The notes under the pieces: model-generated | Seen by the model: only the letters and a program-made list of their open reading frames with translations | The model's database searches: none | Told to the model about the DNA's origin: nothing | Position numbers and translations under genes: made by a program | Part shown: positions 8,932 through 16,402 of the stretch, in pieces | Layout: each line of letters begins with the position of its first letter | Position numbering within the stretch: position 1 is the stretch's first letter | NCBI RefSeq assembly: GCF_039539525.1 | Contig: NZ_BAABDH010000018.1 | Span: forward strand, 1-64,000 | DNA: 64,000 nt | Direction: 5' to 3' | Source of the DNA: Hymenobacter algoricola | Lineage (GTDB): Bacteria > Bacteroidota > Bacteroidia > Cytophagales > Hymenobacteraceae

Positions 8932-8939
8932 AATTTTAT
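8932..8939 (-). promoter_or_regulatory. Predicted -7 box for the PorE-like gene
   Basis: TATCTTTG on the minus strand, about 225 nt before the ATG at 8707. This implies a long untranslated leader. Confidence 0.5.
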
Positions 8940-9120
8940 AATACGACCTTTGCCACATCCAATTATGAAAAAAACTTTACTCAAGCTACATTTTAGCGGG
9001 TTATGCGAGCTTCCCTTATCACTGCAGACAGGGTGTAAACCGCGCAAATATAGTTGTGCTTTATAAATAACAAGGGTTTTTAAAGAAAATTTATCATTCG
9101 GGCGCCCCGGCCCATTCCCT

Positions 9121-9128
9121 TACCTTTG
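9121..9128 (+). promoter_or_regulatory. Predicted -7 box for engB
   Basis: TACCTTTG, an exact TAnnTTTG match, 25 nt before the engB ATG at 9154. Confidence 0.6.
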
Positions 9129-9153
9129 CAACTGAACCTCGTTTTTTCCGCTT

Positions 9154-9771
9154 ATGATTATCCGCGAAGCCAAATTTCTGATGAGCAACTCGCGCGTTGA
9201 CCAGTGTCCGCCGCCCGTGCTGCCCGAATACGCCTTCATCGGCCGTTCCAACGTGGGTAAGTCCTCCCTGATTAATATGCTCACGGGGCAGAAAGGCCTG
9301 GCCAAGACCTCCTCCCTACCCGGCAAAACCCAGCTGATCAACCACTTTCTGATCAACGACGCCTGGTATCTGGTCGACTTGCCCGGCTACGGCTACGCCA
9401 AGGTCAGCAAAGACTCCCGGGCCGCCTGGATGAAGATGATCAACTATTATATGCGGCGGCGGGAAAACCTGGCCTGCGTGTTCGTGCTGATCGACTCCCG
9501 CCACGAGCCCCAGCAGCCCGACCTCGATTTCATGGAAGGCCTCGGGACGCAGGGCGTACCATTTGTGATGGTCTTTACCAAAGCCGACAAGCAGTCCGGC
9601 TCCCGGACCCAGCAGAATGTGGTTTCGTACCTGGAGAAGATGGGCGAAAGCTGGGATGAGCTGCCGCGGCACTTCATCACGTCGGCGGAAGAGAAAACGG
9701 GCCGCACCGAGATTCTATCCTTTATAGAGGAGGTAAACCGGCAACTGGCCCAAACGGCGGAGAATGCGTAG
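9154..9771 (+). CDS. engB: Ribosome biogenesis GTP-binding protein YihA/YsxC
   Basis: A 205-residue TRAFAC GTPase needed for maturation of the 50S ribosomal subunit. The P-loop GRSNVGKSS is at 30-38, the G3 region is DLPGYGYA, the G4 motif is TKADK and G5-like TSAEEKTG follows near residue 180. Length and motif spacing match the family closely. Cytosolic, normally essential. A strong promoter box lies 25 nt upstream. The start ATG gives the family N-terminus MIIREAKF. Confidence 0.95.
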   Translation: MIIREAKFLMSNSRVDQCPPPVLPEYAFIGRSNVGKSSLINMLTGQKGLAKTSSLPGKTQLINHFLINDAWYLVDLPGYGYAKVSKDSRAAWMKMINYYMRRRENLACVFVLIDSRHEPQQPDLDFMEGLGTQGVPFVMVFTKADKQSGSRTQQNVVSYLEKMGESWDELPRHFITSAEEKTGRTEILSFIEEVNRQLAQTAENA

Positions 9772-9847
9772 ATTGGCCCCGTAATTGCCAACGCCCCTGC
9801 CGCAACTTCCCTCCTCCTTTTCTCAGTTTTCTTCTCCGGTTTTTCCC

Positions 9848-10336
9848 ATGAAAAAAATCACGTTTGTGCTGGCCCTGGGCCTGTTGGCCGGAGCTGCCCC
9901 GGCATTTGCGCAAAAAACCAAAATAAAAATCAAAGGCGACGCGCCGACCCCCGAGCTGACGACTCCTGCGCCGGCGGAAGAGCCAGGTGTGGAAAGCGTT
10001 CCGAAGCCCGCCCGCCCAAAAGTGATTCCGGTAGCCGAGTACTACGAGGGCGGCCAGACGGCCATGTATGAGTTCATCGACAAGCAGCTGACTTACCCGA
10101 TCATGGCCCGCCGCAACCGGATTCAGGGCACCTGCATCGTGAGCTTCACGCTGAACACGGATGGCACGATGTCGGGCATCAAGCTGGTGAAAAACATCGG
10201 GGGCGGCTGCGGCGAAGAAGCGCTGCGCATCACCCGCCTGCTCAAGTTCAACAAGCCCGACTACGCCGTGCTGACCAGCCTGCCCATCGCCTTTAAGCTG
10301 CCAGCCCCCGGCCAGGCGGCTGCCGCAGCCGAATAA
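9848..10336 (+). CDS. Secreted single-domain TonB C-terminal-like protein
   Basis: A 162-residue protein with a signal peptide (MKKITFVLALGLLAGAAPAFA), a short lysine- and proline-rich linker and a TonB C-terminal fold from about residue 75 (YPIMARRNRIQGTCIVSF, then GCGEEALR and LLKFNKP). Classical TonB carries an N-terminal membrane helix and spans the periplasm; here the helix looks like a cleavable signal, so the protein is probably soluble in the periplasm. Many Bacteroidota have such stand-alone domains with unknown partners. The frame is open from 9785, but the signal peptide fixes the ATG at 9848. It may be cotranscribed with engB and the DUF5606 gene. Confidence 0.85.
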   Translation: MKKITFVLALGLLAGAAPAFAQKTKIKIKGDAPTPELTTPAPAEEPGVESVPKPARPKVIPVAEYYEGGQTAMYEFIDKQLTYPIMARRNRIQGTCIVSFTLNTDGTMSGIKLVKNIGGGCGEEALRITRLLKFNKPDYAVLTSLPIAFKLPAPGQAAAAAE

Positions 10337-10367
10337 CTTCGCATTTTCTTACCCAACTGCTTTTTCT

Positions 10368-10979
10368 ATGCCCTACGACCTGAAGGAAATTGCCGCCATC
10401 AGCGGAATGCCCGGCCTCTACCGCCTTGTGAGCCCAACCCGGGCCGGCGTTATCGTGGAATCCCTTGCCGAGAACGGCAAACGCTCCGTGGCCTCGGCCC
10501 GCAACAAGGTGTCATTGCTCCAGGAGATTTCCATCTACACCCAGGATTACGACCAGACGGTGCCCCTGACGGAGGTATTTGACCGCATCTACCAGAAGTT
10601 CGGCACCGACCTCGCCGTAACCAACAAATCGGAAGACCGCGACCTGGCCGCCTTTATGGGCGACATCATCCCCGATTACGACCGGGAGCGGGTGTACATG
10701 TCCGACATCAAAAAGCTGGTTTCGTGGTACAAAGCCGTGAGCGGCCGCCTTGAGTACCAGGCGCCGGTAGCCGAGGAAACTCCTGAAGCCAGTGCTGATT
10801 CTGCGGGGGATGCCAAACCCAAAGCCAAGAAAAAGGCCGCTAAAGAGGATGTGCCGGCCGATGACGAAGCCCTGAGCACCGCGGGCATCATCCCGGCCAA
10901 GCCGGAAGCCACCGAGCCCATCAACCCGGAAATCACCGAGGAGCAGCCCGCCAAAAAAGGCAAGAAGAAAGCGGAGTAG
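10368..10979 (+). CDS. DUF5606 family protein
   Basis: A 203-residue protein. The first 125 residues (MPYDLKEIAAISGMPGLYRL onward) match the DUF5606 family of Bacteroidota as I remember it: a small barrel-like start followed by helices containing DYDQTVPLTEVFDRIY. The remaining residues form a charged Ala/Lys/Glu/Pro-rich, probably disordered tail, ending KKGKKKAE. Function is unknown; the basic tail would allow nucleic-acid or ribosome contacts, but this is inference. No signal peptide. It ends just before a strong palindromic terminator. Confidence 0.82.
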   Translation: MPYDLKEIAAISGMPGLYRLVSPTRAGVIVESLAENGKRSVASARNKVSLLQEISIYTQDYDQTVPLTEVFDRIYQKFGTDLAVTNKSEDRDLAAFMGDIIPDYDRERVYMSDIKKLVSWYKAVSGRLEYQAPVAEETPEASADSAGDAKPKAKKKAAKEDVPADDEALSTAGIIPAKPEATEPINPEITEEQPAKKGKKKAE

Positions 10980-10991
10980 CTTCGCTTCTGG

Positions 10992-11040
10992 CAAACACAA
11001 AAAAGGCTTCCCGCTCAGCGGGAAGCCTTTTTTGTGTTTG
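10992..11040. terminator. Bidirectional terminator, 49-bp perfect palindrome
   Basis: Arms of 24 bp (10992-11015 and 11017-11040) around a single C. GC-rich core with A6 and T6 on the two sides, so it can terminate both the DUF5606 gene and the convergent fbp gene. Confidence 0.9.
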
Positions 11041-11049
11041 CCGTTTCGG

Positions 11050-12078
11050 CTATTTCAGCGCCTCGGCGGTGGCATCAGTAAATTCGCGGGCCATAAACTC
11101 CTCGGCTTTTTCTACCAGCTCGGTGGAGCCGATAAACAGCGGGCACCGGTCGTGCAGGCCTTTGGGCTCCAGCTCCATGGTGCGGTTGCGGCCGTCGCTG
11201 GACTTGCCGCCGGCCTGCTCCACAATGAAGGCCAGGGCGTTGCACTCGTACATCAGACGCAGCTTGCCGGCCGGGTTCTTTTGGGTGGCCGGGTAGATGT
11301 AGATGCCGCCCTTGAGCAGGTTGCGGTGGAAGTCGGCGACCAAAGAGCCGATGTAGCGGGCCGAGTAGCCCTGCTGCTTGCAGTGGGCAATGTAGCCCGC
11401 CATGGCTTCGGAGAAATGGTCCGAGCTGCCCTCGTTGACGGAATAGACGCTGCCGGTTTTGGGCGAGGTAATCTGGGGGTGCGAGAGGAAGAACTCCCCC
11501 AGCGACGGCTCGTAGGTGAAGCCGTTGACGCCGTTGCCGGTCGTGTACACCATCATGGTGCTGGAGCCGTAAATCACGTAGCCGGCCGCAACCTGGTTGG
11601 TGCCGGTCTGCATGCAGTCCTGGGCTGTGCCCTCGGTGCCGGTGGCCGACACGCGGCGGTAGATGCTGAAGATGGTGCCGATGCTCACGTTCACGTCGAT
11701 GTTCGAAGAGCCGTCGAGCGGGTCGATGGCTACCACGTACTTGCCCTGCACGTTGCCGGTCTGAATCATCTCCTCGTCTTCTTCGGAAATGATGGTGCAC
11801 ACCTCGCCCCCGTTGCGCAAAGCCCGGATGAAGCGGATGTTGGCGATGACGTCGAGCTTCTGCTGCTCCTCGCCCTGCACGTTGCGGTTGCCGTAGGCCC
11901 CGGCAATGTCGATCAGGCCGGAGCGATTGATTTCGCGGTTGACGATTTTGGCCGCCAGGGCAATGTCGCGCAGCAGCTGCGAAAGCTCCCCGGTGGCGTA
12001 GGGAAAGTCTTCCTGCTTGCGCATGATAAAGCGGTCGAGGGTAGTACCGACGGGCAGGGCCAGTTTGTTGTGATCCAT
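11050..12078 (-). CDS. fbp: Class 1 fructose-1,6-bisphosphatase
   Basis: A 342-residue Mg-dependent phosphatase that removes the 1-phosphate from fructose 1,6-bisphosphate in gluconeogenesis. The metal and phosphate motif DPLDGSSN is at 119-126, preceded by the acidic SEEDEEM segment (98-104). The late segment YECNALAFIVEQAGG is also family-typical. Full length, no signal peptide, cytosolic homotetramer in characterised relatives. It has its own divergent promoter shared with lysC. Confidence 0.96.
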   Translation of the reverse strand: MDHNKLALPVGTTLDRFIMRKQEDFPYATGELSQLLRDIALAAKIVNREINRSGLIDIAGAYGNRNVQGEEQQKLDVIANIRFIRALRNGGEVCTIISEEDEEMIQTGNVQGKYVVAIDPLDGSSNIDVNVSIGTIFSIYRRVSATGTEGTAQDCMQTGTNQVAAGYVIYGSSTMMVYTTGNGVNGFTYEPSLGEFFLSHPQITSPKTGSVYSVNEGSSDHFSEAMAGYIAHCKQQGYSARYIGSLVADFHRNLLKGGIYIYPATQKNPAGKLRLMYECNALAFIVEQAGGKSSDGRNRTMELEPKGLHDRCPLFIGSTELVEKAEEFMAREFTDATAEALK

Positions 12079-12114
12079 AAAAGGGGTGGGAAAATGAGCA
12101 GTGGGACTGGCCTA

Positions 12115-12122
12115 CAAAACTA
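12115..12122 (-). promoter_or_regulatory. Predicted -7 box for fbp
   Basis: TAGTTTTG on the minus strand, 36 nt before the fbp ATG. It lies back to back with the lysC box. Confidence 0.55.
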
Positions 12123-12153
12123 AGCTTTTTCGCCACATCTGCGGCCGGCTGCC

Positions 12154-12161
12154 TACTTTTG
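12154..12161 (+). promoter_or_regulatory. Predicted -7 box directly before lysC
   Basis: TACTTTTG, ending only 4 nt before the lysC ATG. If used, the message would be almost leaderless. Confidence 0.5.
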
Positions 12162-12165
12162 GCGC

Positions 12166-13476
12166 ATGCAGCAACAGCACGCACTGAGGGTTTACAAGTT
12201 CGGCGGCGCCTCCGTAAAGGACGCCGCCGCCATCCGGAATCTGATGGAAATCGTTCGGGAGCAGCGGCGCCAGGGGCCACTGCTGGTCGTCGTCTCGGCC
12301 ATGGGCAAGACCACCAATGCGCTGGAAGAAATCTTTCGGCTGGCTTACGCCGGGCAGGCCTACGCGCAGCCGCTCACTACGCTCGAAGCGTTTCACCGCA
12401 CGACTGCCCGGGAGCTGGCAGCCGGCTTTGGGCCCCACACGGAGGCCGCTATCCAAGAGGCCTTTGATGGGGCCTTCCAGGACCTGGCAGCCCGGTTGGC
12501 GGGCGTCAGCGCGCAGCGGGAGTACGATGAGCAATACGACCAGATTGTGAGCTTCGGCGAGCTGCTGGCTTCCCAGCTGATTGCCTGCGCGCTGAACGAC
12601 GAGCAGCCCACGCGCTGGCTGGACTGCCGGCCCCTGCTGCGTACGGATGCGTGCTGGCGCGAGGCCCGCCTCGACTGGCTGGCTACCGAAGCCCAGCTGC
12701 GGACGGCCGTCCCCAAGCTGCTGCGCGAGGTGAACGTGCTGGTCACCCAGGGCTTCGTGGGCGGCACCGCCGGCGGCGCCACCACCACGCTGGGCCGGGA
12801 AGGCTCCGACTACACCGCCGCCATCTTCGCCTACTGCCTGCAGGCCGGGTCGGTGACCATCTGGAAGGACGTGGCGGGCCTGCTCAATGCCGACCCCAAG
12901 TTCTTCGCCGACACGGTGCGCTACCCGGAAATCAGCTACCAGGAAACCATCGAAATGGCGTACTACGGGGCGTCGGTTATTCATCCCAAAACGATAAAGC
13001 CCCTGGCCGTGCGGCAGATTCCGCTGTTTGTGAAGTCGTTTCTGGACCCCACGGCGGCCGGCACCCGCATCGGGGAAGGCCGCCACGCGCTGCTGGCCCC
13101 CGCGTTTATCCGCAAGTCCGGGCAGTGCCTGATTTCCTTTGAGTCCAAGGACCTGACCTTCATTTCGGAGGAAAACCTGCAGGTGATTTTCGGGGCCCTG
13201 GCGCAGGTGCGGCTCAAGATCAACATGATGCAGAACTCGGCCATTTCCTTCTCGGTCTGCACCGACCTGGTGGCGCACCGCCTGGAAAAGCTGTTGGCCC
13301 TGTTGCGGGAGCAGTTCACCATTCACTACAATACCGGGCTGGAGCTGTACACCATCAGGAACTACGACCCGGCCAGTATCCGGCGGCTGACGGCCGGCCG
13401 GGAGGTCCTGCTCGAGCAGCGCAGCCGGCAGACCCTGCAGGTGGTGTGCCGCGGGGGCAGTGAGTTTGTGCAGTAG
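12166..13476 (+). CDS. lysC: Aspartate kinase (monofunctional)
   Basis: A 436-residue kinase making aspartyl phosphate, the first step toward lysine, methionine and threonine. The N-terminal kinase motif VYKFGGASVKD is at 9-19 and TQGFVGGTAGGATTTLGR carries the aspartate-binding part. The C-terminal third has the ACT-type pattern FESKDLTFISEENLQVIF that normally gives feedback control by lysine or threonine. No homoserine dehydrogenase domain follows, so it is the monofunctional form. A promoter box ends 4 nt before this ATG, which raises the possibility of a leaderless message. Confidence 0.93.
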   Translation: MQQQHALRVYKFGGASVKDAAAIRNLMEIVREQRRQGPLLVVVSAMGKTTNALEEIFRLAYAGQAYAQPLTTLEAFHRTTARELAAGFGPHTEAAIQEAFDGAFQDLAARLAGVSAQREYDEQYDQIVSFGELLASQLIACALNDEQPTRWLDCRPLLRTDACWREARLDWLATEAQLRTAVPKLLREVNVLVTQGFVGGTAGGATTTLGREGSDYTAAIFAYCLQAGSVTIWKDVAGLLNADPKFFADTVRYPEISYQETIEMAYYGASVIHPKTIKPLAVRQIPLFVKSFLDPTAAGTRIGEGRHALLAPAFIRKSGQCLISFESKDLTFISEENLQVIFGALAQVRLKINMMQNSAISFSVCTDLVAHRLEKLLALLREQFTIHYNTGLELYTIRNYDPASIRRLTAGREVLLEQRSRQTLQVVCRGGSEFVQ

Positions 13477-13730
13477 CCCCACCGGTGAGTATCCTCACCG
13501 CTTTCGGCCCGGCCCGCGTCAGGCCCGGCGTGCCGGCTGCTGCACTACCCGGATTAGCATACATTTTCATAAAACACTGTTTTTGTGAATTTTACTGGCA
13601 CCTATATCTAGCAGCAGTAGATGTATAAAAATAGCTTTTTGCAGCGGCGCGCGGAAGCTCATTCAGCTCGGGGCGGAAAGAATTTACGGTCCTGCGCCAA
13701 ACCTTTTAGCGCGGTTTTTCCTTCTACCAC

Positions 13731-13738
13731 TACCTTTG
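13731..13738 (+). promoter_or_regulatory. Predicted -7 box for the Fur-family regulator
   Basis: TACCTTTG, 19 nt before the GTG start at 13758. It lies in a 281-bp, rather AT-rich gap after lysC in which I see no other gene. Confidence 0.55.
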
Positions 13739-13757
13739 TGGAGAATCATTCTTACCT

Positions 13758-14219
13758 GTGTCATCACTTTCTGAGCCTTCATTTGCTGCTTTGCCGCCCG
13801 ACCGGAGCGCCGAAATCCTCCGCGACCGCCTGGCTGGTACCGGCCTGCGGGCCACCCGGCAGCGCCTCGTGATTCTGGAAAGCCTGCTGCTGCTGCCCGG
13901 TCACCCCACTGCCGAGCAGGTGCACCGCCAGGTGCGGGCCACCCAGCCGCTGCTCTCGCTCGGCACGGTTTACAAGACGCTCGACAGCTTCGTGGCCGCC
14001 GGGCTGGTGCGCCGCGTGGCGGCGGCCCAGGGCGCGGCCCGCCGCTTCGACGCCGACTGCTCGGCCCACCACCATCTGCACTGCACCGCCACCCAGGAAA
14101 TCATCGACTACTGCGACCCGCAGCTCGACGCGCTGCTCCAGAAGTTCTTTGCCGCCCGGGGCCTGCCCGGCTTTCAGCCCCGCACGTTTTCGCTGCATAT
14201 TACCGGCACCAAAACCTGA
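13758..14219 (+). CDS. Fur/PerR family metal-dependent repressor
   Basis: A 153-residue winged-helix regulator with a GTG start. The DNA-binding half has the family pattern GLRATRQRLVILESLL (about 30-45) and SLGTVYKTLDSFVAAGLV. The metal-sensing half carries AHHHLHCTATQEIIDY. The C-terminal CxxC pairs that bind structural zinc in many Fur and PerR proteins are absent. The next gene, 92 nt downstream, is a peroxide-scavenging peroxiredoxin, so a PerR-like role in peroxide response is the best guess; the sequence alone does not separate PerR from Fur or Zur. Confidence 0.88.
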   Translation: MSSLSEPSFAALPPDRSAEILRDRLAGTGLRATRQRLVILESLLLLPGHPTAEQVHRQVRATQPLLSLGTVYKTLDSFVAAGLVRRVAAAQGAARRFDADCSAHHHLHCTATQEIIDYCDPQLDALLQKFFAARGLPGFQPRTFSLHITGTKT

Positions 14220-14311
14220 GCGCTGCGATGTGCTATAGCCTCTCCCCTCCAAGCTCTCAGTTCTAAAATCTCAGTTCATCAGTACCCTTTTTCACTTTTT
14301 ACATTTTCAAC

Positions 14312-14950
14312 ATGGCAGTTCTCGTTGGCAAGCGTGCTCCTTCTTTCAAGGCTACGGCCGTCATTGATAGCGAATTCGAAGAGGATTTCTCCCTCGACCG
14401 CTACCTGGGCAAGAAGCACGTTATCTTCTACTTCTACCCCGCCGACTTCACCTTCGTGTGCCCTACCGAAATCATTGCGTTCCAGGACCGGCTGGCCGAT
14501 TTTGAGGCCAAAGGCGTGGCCGTCGTGGGGTGTTCGACCGATACGCACTTCTCCCACTTCGCCTGGCTGCAGACGCCCCGCGACAACGGCGGCATTCAGG
14601 GCGTCACCTACCCGCTGGTGGCGGATTCTACCAAAACCATTGCCTCCAACTACGACGTGCTCGGGGGCCATTACGACTACAACGAGGCCGGGGAAATGAC
14701 CTTCGTCGGCTCGCCCCAGGCCTACCGCGGCCTGTTCCTGATTGATAAGGACGGCATCGTGCGCCACCAGGTCGTCAACGACGGCCCGCTGGGCCGCAGC
14801 ATCGACGAAGCCATGCGCATGGTCGATGCCCTGCAGTACTTCGAGGTGAAAGGGGAGGTCTGCCCCGCCAACTGGGAAGAAGGCAAGGAAGGCATGGAAG
14901 CCACCCGCGAAGGCGTGGCCAGCTACCTCGGCAAGCAGGGCGCCCACTAA
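14312..14950 (+). CDS. 2-Cys peroxiredoxin (AhpC/Prx1 type)
   Basis: A 212-residue thiol peroxidase. The peroxidatic cysteine is Cys50 in DFTFVCPTE, and the resolving cysteine is Cys184 in GEVCPANWEEG, so it is a typical 2-Cys enzyme working as head-to-tail dimers. It reduces H2O2 and organic peroxides in the cytosol. Placement right after a Fur/PerR-type regulator suggests peroxide-inducible control. No ahpF reductase is beside it, so thioredoxin is the likely reductant. A terminator follows 33 nt after the stop. Confidence 0.94.
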   Translation: MAVLVGKRAPSFKATAVIDSEFEEDFSLDRYLGKKHVIFYFYPADFTFVCPTEIIAFQDRLADFEAKGVAVVGCSTDTHFSHFAWLQTPRDNGGIQGVTYPLVADSTKTIASNYDVLGGHYDYNEAGEMTFVGSPQAYRGLFLIDKDGIVRHQVVNDGPLGRSIDEAMRMVDALQYFEVKGEVCPANWEEGKEGMEATREGVASYLGKQGAH

Positions 14951-14983
14951 GCGCCGGCCGCGGCCCGTAATAAAGCCCGTGAC

Positions 14984-15013
14984 AAGCCCCAGCCATTCGG
15001 TTGGGGCTTTTTT
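14984..15013 (+). terminator. Rho-independent terminator of the peroxiredoxin gene
   Basis: AAGCCCCA pairs with TGGGGCTT (14984-14991 with 15002-15009), followed by T-rich sequence. Confidence 0.85.
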
Positions 15014-15035
15014 CGTTTCCCCGCTGCCAAACGCC

Positions 15036-15043
15036 TATTTTTG
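15036..15043 (+). promoter_or_regulatory. Predicted -7 box for waaA
   Basis: TATTTTTG, immediately after the peroxiredoxin terminator and 54 nt before the TTG start of waaA. Confidence 0.5.
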
Positions 15044-15097
15044 TCGGGCCGGCCGGATTTTTTCCGGCTCCCGGCCCCCAGCTCTTAGCACCCGGAT

Positions 15098-16351
15098 TTG
15101 CTTTTTCTTTACAACATCGGCCTGTGGCTGTACGCCCTGCTCCTGCGCCTGCTGGCGCCCTGGGTGCCCAAAGCCGCGCAGTGGACCGCTGGCCGCCGCG
15201 GGCTGCTGGCCCACATCCGGCAGACGCTGCTGGCTGAGACGGCGCCGCGGGTATGGTTTCACTGCGCCTCGCTGGGCGAGTTTGAGCAGGGCCGGCCCCT
15301 GCTGGAGGCTTACCGGCAGCAGTACCCCGGCCATAAGCTGGTGCTGACGTTCTTCTCGCCCTCGGGCTATGAAATCTGCCAGGGCTGGCCGGGGGCCGAC
15401 TACATCTTCTACCTGCCCCTCGACACGGCCGCCCACGCCCGCGCTTTTCTGGACGCGGTGCAGCCCCGGCTGGTGGTGTTTGTGAAGTACGAGTTCTGGT
15501 ACCACTTCCTGACCGAGCTGCACCGGCGCCGGGTGCCCACCATCTGCGTATCAGCCATTTTCCGGCCCGGGCAGGCTTTCTTCAAGCCCTGGGGCGGCCT
15601 TTTCCGCCGTATGCTGGGGAGCTTCACCCACATTTTCACTCAGAACGAAGCCTCCACCGAGCTGCTCCGCCGCATCGGCATTACCCGGGTCAGCACGGCC
15701 GGCGACACGCGCTTCGATACCGTGGTGGCCACGGCCGCGGCACCGCCGAAAACGCTGCCTGTGCTGACGGCTTTCGTGGCCGACGGCGCCCCGGTACTGG
15801 TGGTAGGCAGCAGCTGGCCCGCGGATATTGCGGTGCTCACCCCCGCCCTGCGCACCCTGGCACCCACGGCCCTGCGCGTGCTTGTGGCCCCGCACGAGCT
15901 GCACGAAGCCGGCCTGCAGCAGGTGGAAGCCGTGCTGCCGGGCCGCGTGCTGCGCTACTCCCGGGCCACGGCCGACACGGCCCCGGCCGCGCGGATTCTG
16001 CTCATCGACTCCATCGGGCTGCTGCGGGAGCTGTACCGCTACGGGACGCTGGGCTACGTGGGCGGCGCCTTCGGCAAGGGCCTGCACAACACCCTGGAGG
16101 CGGCCGTTTTTGGGCTGCCGCTGCTGTTCGGGCCGAATTTCCAGAAGTTTGAGGAGGCCAAAGACCTGGTGCAGCGCGGCGGCGCCGACGCGGTAAAGGA
16201 CGCGGAGGAGCTGGAAACGGCTCTGAAGTTTCTGGTCTACAACCCCGCCCAGCGCCTGCCCATCGTGGCCCGAAACCGGGAGTACGTCCGGGCCCAGGCC
16301 GGTGCTACGAGCACCATCATGCGCTGGCTGGGCAAAGAATCGTCATTGTGA
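15098..16351 (+). CDS. waaA: 3-deoxy-D-manno-octulosonic acid (Kdo) transferase
   Basis: A 417-residue GT-B enzyme (family GT30) that moves Kdo from CMP-Kdo onto the lipid A precursor at the inner membrane. The N-terminus has one hydrophobic anchor (LFLYNIGLWLYALLLRLLA), followed by VWFHCASLGEFEQGRPLLEA, the conserved acceptor-domain start, and the donor-domain motif GAFGKGLHNTLEA. The only in-frame start that keeps the anchor is TTG at 15098. It shows the organism makes a Kdo-containing lipopolysaccharide core. rsgA follows 51 nt after its stop. Confidence 0.92.
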   Translation: MLFLYNIGLWLYALLLRLLAPWVPKAAQWTAGRRGLLAHIRQTLLAETAPRVWFHCASLGEFEQGRPLLEAYRQQYPGHKLVLTFFSPSGYEICQGWPGADYIFYLPLDTAAHARAFLDAVQPRLVVFVKYEFWYHFLTELHRRRVPTICVSAIFRPGQAFFKPWGGLFRRMLGSFTHIFTQNEASTELLRRIGITRVSTAGDTRFDTVVATAAAPPKTLPVLTAFVADGAPVLVVGSSWPADIAVLTPALRTLAPTALRVLVAPHELHEAGLQQVEAVLPGRVLRYSRATADTAPAARILLIDSIGLLRELYRYGTLGYVGGAFGKGLHNTLEAAVFGLPLLFGPNFQKFEEAKDLVQRGGADAVKDAEELETALKFLVYNPAQRLPIVARNREYVRAQAGATSTIMRWLGKESSL

Positions 16352-16370
16352 GCAGAGCGCAGCAATGACG
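16341..16370. repeat. Small REP-like inverted repeat at the end of waaA
   Basis: CGTCATTG (16341-16348) pairs with CAATGACG (16363-16370). The waaA stop codon (16349-16351) lies in the loop. It resembles short dispersed palindromes seen at gene ends in this genus. Confidence 0.45.
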
Positions 16371-16402
16371 GCTACAACTTCACAATTTCACCACTTCCCC
16401 TC

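Larger units (their letters stand above)
8708..9153. other. 446-bp AT-rich divergent promoter region
   Basis: No convincing gene is seen between the PorE-like gene and engB. The DNA is clearly richer in A and T than its surroundings. It holds minus-strand -7 boxes at 8932-8939 and 9045-9052 (TATATTTG) and the engB box at 9121-9128. A 33-codon ORF at 8965-9066 (+) starts MKKTLLKLHF but has no other support. Confidence 0.5.

Noticed and set aside
8965..9066. 33-codon ORF starting MKKTLLKLHF upstream of engB
   Set aside because: It has a plausible start but no stop-proximal terminator, no recognisable family and lies in AT-rich promoter DNA; support is too weak for a gene call.
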